Origin: Pontibacter aydingkolensis
Lineage (GTDB): Bacteria; Bacteroidota; Bacteroidia; Cytophagales; Hymenobacteraceae
Length of the DNA: 64,000 bases
Reading direction: 5' to 3'
Assembly: GCF_019443125.1 (NCBI RefSeq)
Contig: NZ_JAHYXK010000002.1
Location: 62,001 to 126,000 of the forward strand
Below the pieces are notes generated by a model that did no database searches, was not told where the DNA came from, and saw nothing but the letters and a program-made list of their open reading frames with translations. Shown here in pieces: positions 62,181 through 64,000 of the stretch (the stretch's first letter is position 1; every line of letters starts with the position of its first letter). The translations under genes and the position numbers were made by a program.

Positions 62181-63896
62181 ATGCCTATTATTTTTTTGGA
62201 TGGGTTTACACGCGCGCAGCTTAGAAACACCATCACTCATAACGGAGAACCGCTATATGGAGAGATATGGTTCTATGAACAACTGCTTGAGATAGATAGA
62301 CTAGGTTTAGTGAAGGATACATGGTACGTTAAGTGGAATTACACACTTTCTTCACATCCAGACTCTAGGAATAAATCGGAGGGCCAGATCGATTTCCTTA
62401 TCATTAGTAAATATGGAGTTCTTATAATTGAAATAAAAGGGGGCAATATTAACCTCAAGGATGGAAACTTCTCATATGAGTACCAAGGCCTAAACACCCC
62501 TTGTCAGGACCCATTCATCCAAGTAAAGGAGAATATGTTTTCATTGAACACACTCCTAAATGACAAGGATGTCTTCTTTTACAGAGCTGTCATCTTTCCT
62601 CATGACACTAAATTTAAACCTGTAGGACCAAGCTATGAAGGTTATGCTCATCAGTTCTTCTCAAGGCTGGATATTATAAATATAAGAGAGAGAGAGCAAA
62701 CCGAGTCTTTACATAGATTCTTAATAAAATTAGCTAGAACATCTCGTTCAAAGCTGGTTGCAGCATATACCTCTCAAAAAGCTACACAACAACTCAATAG
62801 CTTGGCATTCGAGAGATACCCTGAGCTTAATAACAAAAAAGTTGAGCAAGTAAAGAGAGCCTTATTCCCTAACTCTACAAGTTATGGTTTTAATCCAGAA
62901 AGCCTCAACAAAATCATACAAGATGAGAACGTCGAGATATTTGACGGTTTAAGGAAGAACAAGAAGATAATGATACAGGGGCCACCTGGGTCCGGCAAGA
63001 CTGTGCTTGCCCGAAAGTTCATTGCTGACCAAATTCTCAAGGATCAGAAGGGAATTTACTTATGTGCAACAAAACTTTTGTCTGCATATATGACCCATGA
63101 TCTCTTAATAGATAATAAAATAAATCCCAATAGCTTAGTAATTAAAACATTCCCGTATGATGCTATTGACAATTATGTTAACAAAATTTTAGGCAGCACA
63201 ACGGTTGACTTTGTGGTAGTTGATGAAGCCCAAGAATTCATGGATAGGGGCCTTGATGATCTTATTTTTAAGATGTGTGAGAAGTTAGGGAATCCAAGAT
63301 TCTTACTGCTTTATGATAACCAACAAGCTTTCATGGCAAGCTTTACTGATTTTGATTTCTTCCCCAATTATGTGTGTGATAATTATGGTTTTGTCCACTA
63401 TGAGTTCAGTACTGTTCACCGCTCTAGTCAATCTAAAAAAGTTACGTCCTTCTGTAAGGAACTTAGAGAATGTGAAAGTCATAACATTCTGCAGACCCTT
63501 AACAAAGCTTTAATACCAACATCAAAAATTCGTTCAAATCAGCTAGGTAAACTTGTCAGGGAAACCTATGAAAAAGCAAAAAGCTTAACTGATAGCAGTC
63601 TTACCTTTTCCGACACTATAATTCTGGTTGAATCAAGAGCCTTTGATGCTTTTAAGATCATTGTGAACAAGTACTACAGTTCTAATGCGGAAGAGCTTAC
63701 AGAGGATAATATAGGTATAATACCAACAAAGATTCGTTTTACGACTCCTCTAAAATTTAAGGGGCTTGAGAAGCCAAATGTAATCCTTATTCTAAAGGAT
63801 AATATAAGTGCCTACAATAAAGTGCAGGCATATGTGGGAGCTACCAGAGCTATGGTAGGATTATATCTTTATTTATGGGAAACAGAAGTAGCTTAA
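62181..63896 (+). CDS. NERD nuclease-related domain fused to a superfamily 1 helicase
   Basis: 571 aa. N-terminal NERD (about 28-140) with restriction-like residues Glu68, Asp71, Glu84 and Lys86 ('EGQIDFLIISKYGVLIIEIKGG'). Helicase core with Walker A 'GPPGSGKT' (267-274), Walker B 'VVDEAQEF' (347-353), an RNA/DNA-type motif IV-like region and motif VI 'VGATRAM' near 556. Predicted nuclease-helicase of a phage-defence type. The next gene overlaps it by 22 bp, so a protein partner is expected. Confidence 0.87.
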   Translation: MPIIFLDGFTRAQLRNTITHNGEPLYGEIWFYEQLLEIDRLGLVKDTWYVKWNYTLSSHPDSRNKSEGQIDFLIISKYGVLIIEIKGGNINLKDGNFSYEYQGLNTPCQDPFIQVKENMFSLNTLLNDKDVFFYRAVIFPHDTKFKPVGPSYEGYAHQFFSRLDIINIREREQTESLHRFLIKLARTSRSKLVAAYTSQKATQQLNSLAFERYPELNNKKVEQVKRALFPNSTSYGFNPESLNKIIQDENVEIFDGLRKNKKIMIQGPPGSGKTVLARKFIADQILKDQKGIYLCATKLLSAYMTHDLLIDNKINPNSLVIKTFPYDAIDNYVNKILGSTTVDFVVVDEAQEFMDRGLDDLIFKMCEKLGNPRFLLLYDNQQAFMASFTDFDFFPNYVCDNYGFVHYEFSTVHRSSQSKKVTSFCKELRECESHNILQTLNKALIPTSKIRSNQLGKLVRETYEKAKSLTDSSLTFSDTIILVESRAFDAFKIIVNKYYSSNAEELTEDNIGIIPTKIRFTTPLKFKGLEKPNVILILKDNISAYNKVQAYVGATRAMVGLYLYLWETEVA

Positions 63897-64000
63897 TCGA
63901 TATCTATCAAGGTTTTCTAAGTGAGAATGTCAAAGAATTTCTTAAGAATGAAAGCGAAATAGTTGATATCATACATAAGATTCTTTGTGAATCATTTTTC
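63875..64000 (+). CDS. Truncated downstream partner of the NERD-helicase (3' end outside window)
   Basis: ATG at 63875 overlaps the helicase gene's 3' end and stays open for 42 codons to the window edge ('MGNRSSLIDIYQGFLSENVK' ...). The overlap points to translational coupling. The 42 residues show helical, charged character only; no family can be assigned. Confidence 0.62.
   Translation, partial: MGNRSSLIDIYQGFLSENVKEFLKNESEIVDIIHKILCESFF

Larger units (their letters stand above)
58916..64000. mobile_element. Putative genomic island inserted next to tRNA-Asn (right end outside window)
   Basis: From the tRNA onward the DNA is visibly more AT-rich, the codon use shifts, and the AAGTATA motif almost disappears (one copy in about 5 kb). 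Contents: cytosine methyltransferase, Vsr, NERD-helicase and a truncated partner, all defence-like. No integrase or direct tRNA-end repeat is seen within the window, so the island may extend further right. Its extent is inference. Confidence 0.6.

Noticed and set aside
61987..62295. 102-codon rightward frame before and overlapping the NERD-helicase start
   Set aside because: It overlaps a well-supported gene in another frame and has no coherent sequence features.

Overview
The window is chromosomal DNA from a Bacteroidota bacterium, most likely a Cytophagales/Hymenobacteraceae member (Pontibacter-like). The evidence is: promoters of the Bacteroidetes type (TTTG, 19-bp spacer, TAnnTTTG) upstream of tRNA and tetR genes; type IX secretion C-terminal sorting domains; many lipoproteins and PorT/Omp85-like barrels; few Shine-Dalgarno sequences; and the protein families present (LytS/LytTR pairs, HD-PycTM protein, DUF1232, Bacteroidota-style PheS). 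The genus is an inference.

Layout. 0-5.2 kb: a PAS-only protein (cut by the window edge), a six-PAS histidine kinase and a receiver-only response regulator. 5.4-7.5 kb: two very hydrophilic His/Arg-rich proteins and a small outer-membrane protein. 7.5-10.2 kb: an Fe-S type uracil-DNA glycosylase, then a methionine/glutamine aminotransferase paired with an omega-amidase (methionine salvage). 10.5-13.1 kb: a T9SS-secreted FG-GAP protein coupled to a small cytoplasmic protein. 13.3-16.6 kb: murF, rfbC and a GT4 glycosyltransferase (envelope). 16.8-21.7 kb: a SirB-cytochrome c fusion, hflX, sixA, ppk1, ending in a perfect 60-bp palindrome. 21.7-30.6 kb: outer-membrane proteins, including a 1272-aa lipoprotein fusing a metallophosphatase, a kinase-like region and an Omp85-type barrel; an HD-PycTM protein; tRNA-Arg; PhoD. 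30.8-33.9 kb: FAD oxidoreductase, type III polyketide synthase and methyltransferase (phenolic-lipid type cluster). 34-40 kb: HDAC-like enzyme, a 473-bp intergenic region with clustered DnaA boxes (candidate oriC), a porin-like protein, YceI, thioredoxins, and palindromic repeats. 40.5-41.7 kb: two tandem gene cassettes bounded by attC-like sites, with no integrase in view. 41.7-46 kb: rlmH, metal-dependent hydrolases, NlpC/P60, DUF1232. 46-53 kb: a TetR-controlled tripartite RND efflux operon with a terminal serine-less ACP-like gene. 53-56 kb: a LiaF/LytS/LytTR sensing operon. 56-58.7 kb: pheS, 3-hydroxybutyryl-CoA dehydrogenase and a degenerate Rieske-like lipoprotein. 58.8-64 kb: tRNA-Asn followed by an AT-rich island with a cytosine-5 methyltransferase, a Vsr endonuclease, and a NERD-helicase translationally overlapped with a gene that runs off the window.

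A cross-cutting signal is the short motif AAGTATA/TATACTT. It is enormously over-represented in genes and spacers of the core chromosome, sits in inverted pairs at gene ends, and falls to background in the cassette array and in the tRNA-Asn island. It therefore marks resident versus acquired DNA here, and may be an uptake-like or chromosome-organisation sequence. The strongest candidates for new biology are this motif, the integron-like cassette array, the phosphatase/kinase-like/Omp85 fusion and the methyltransferase-Vsr-NERD helicase island.
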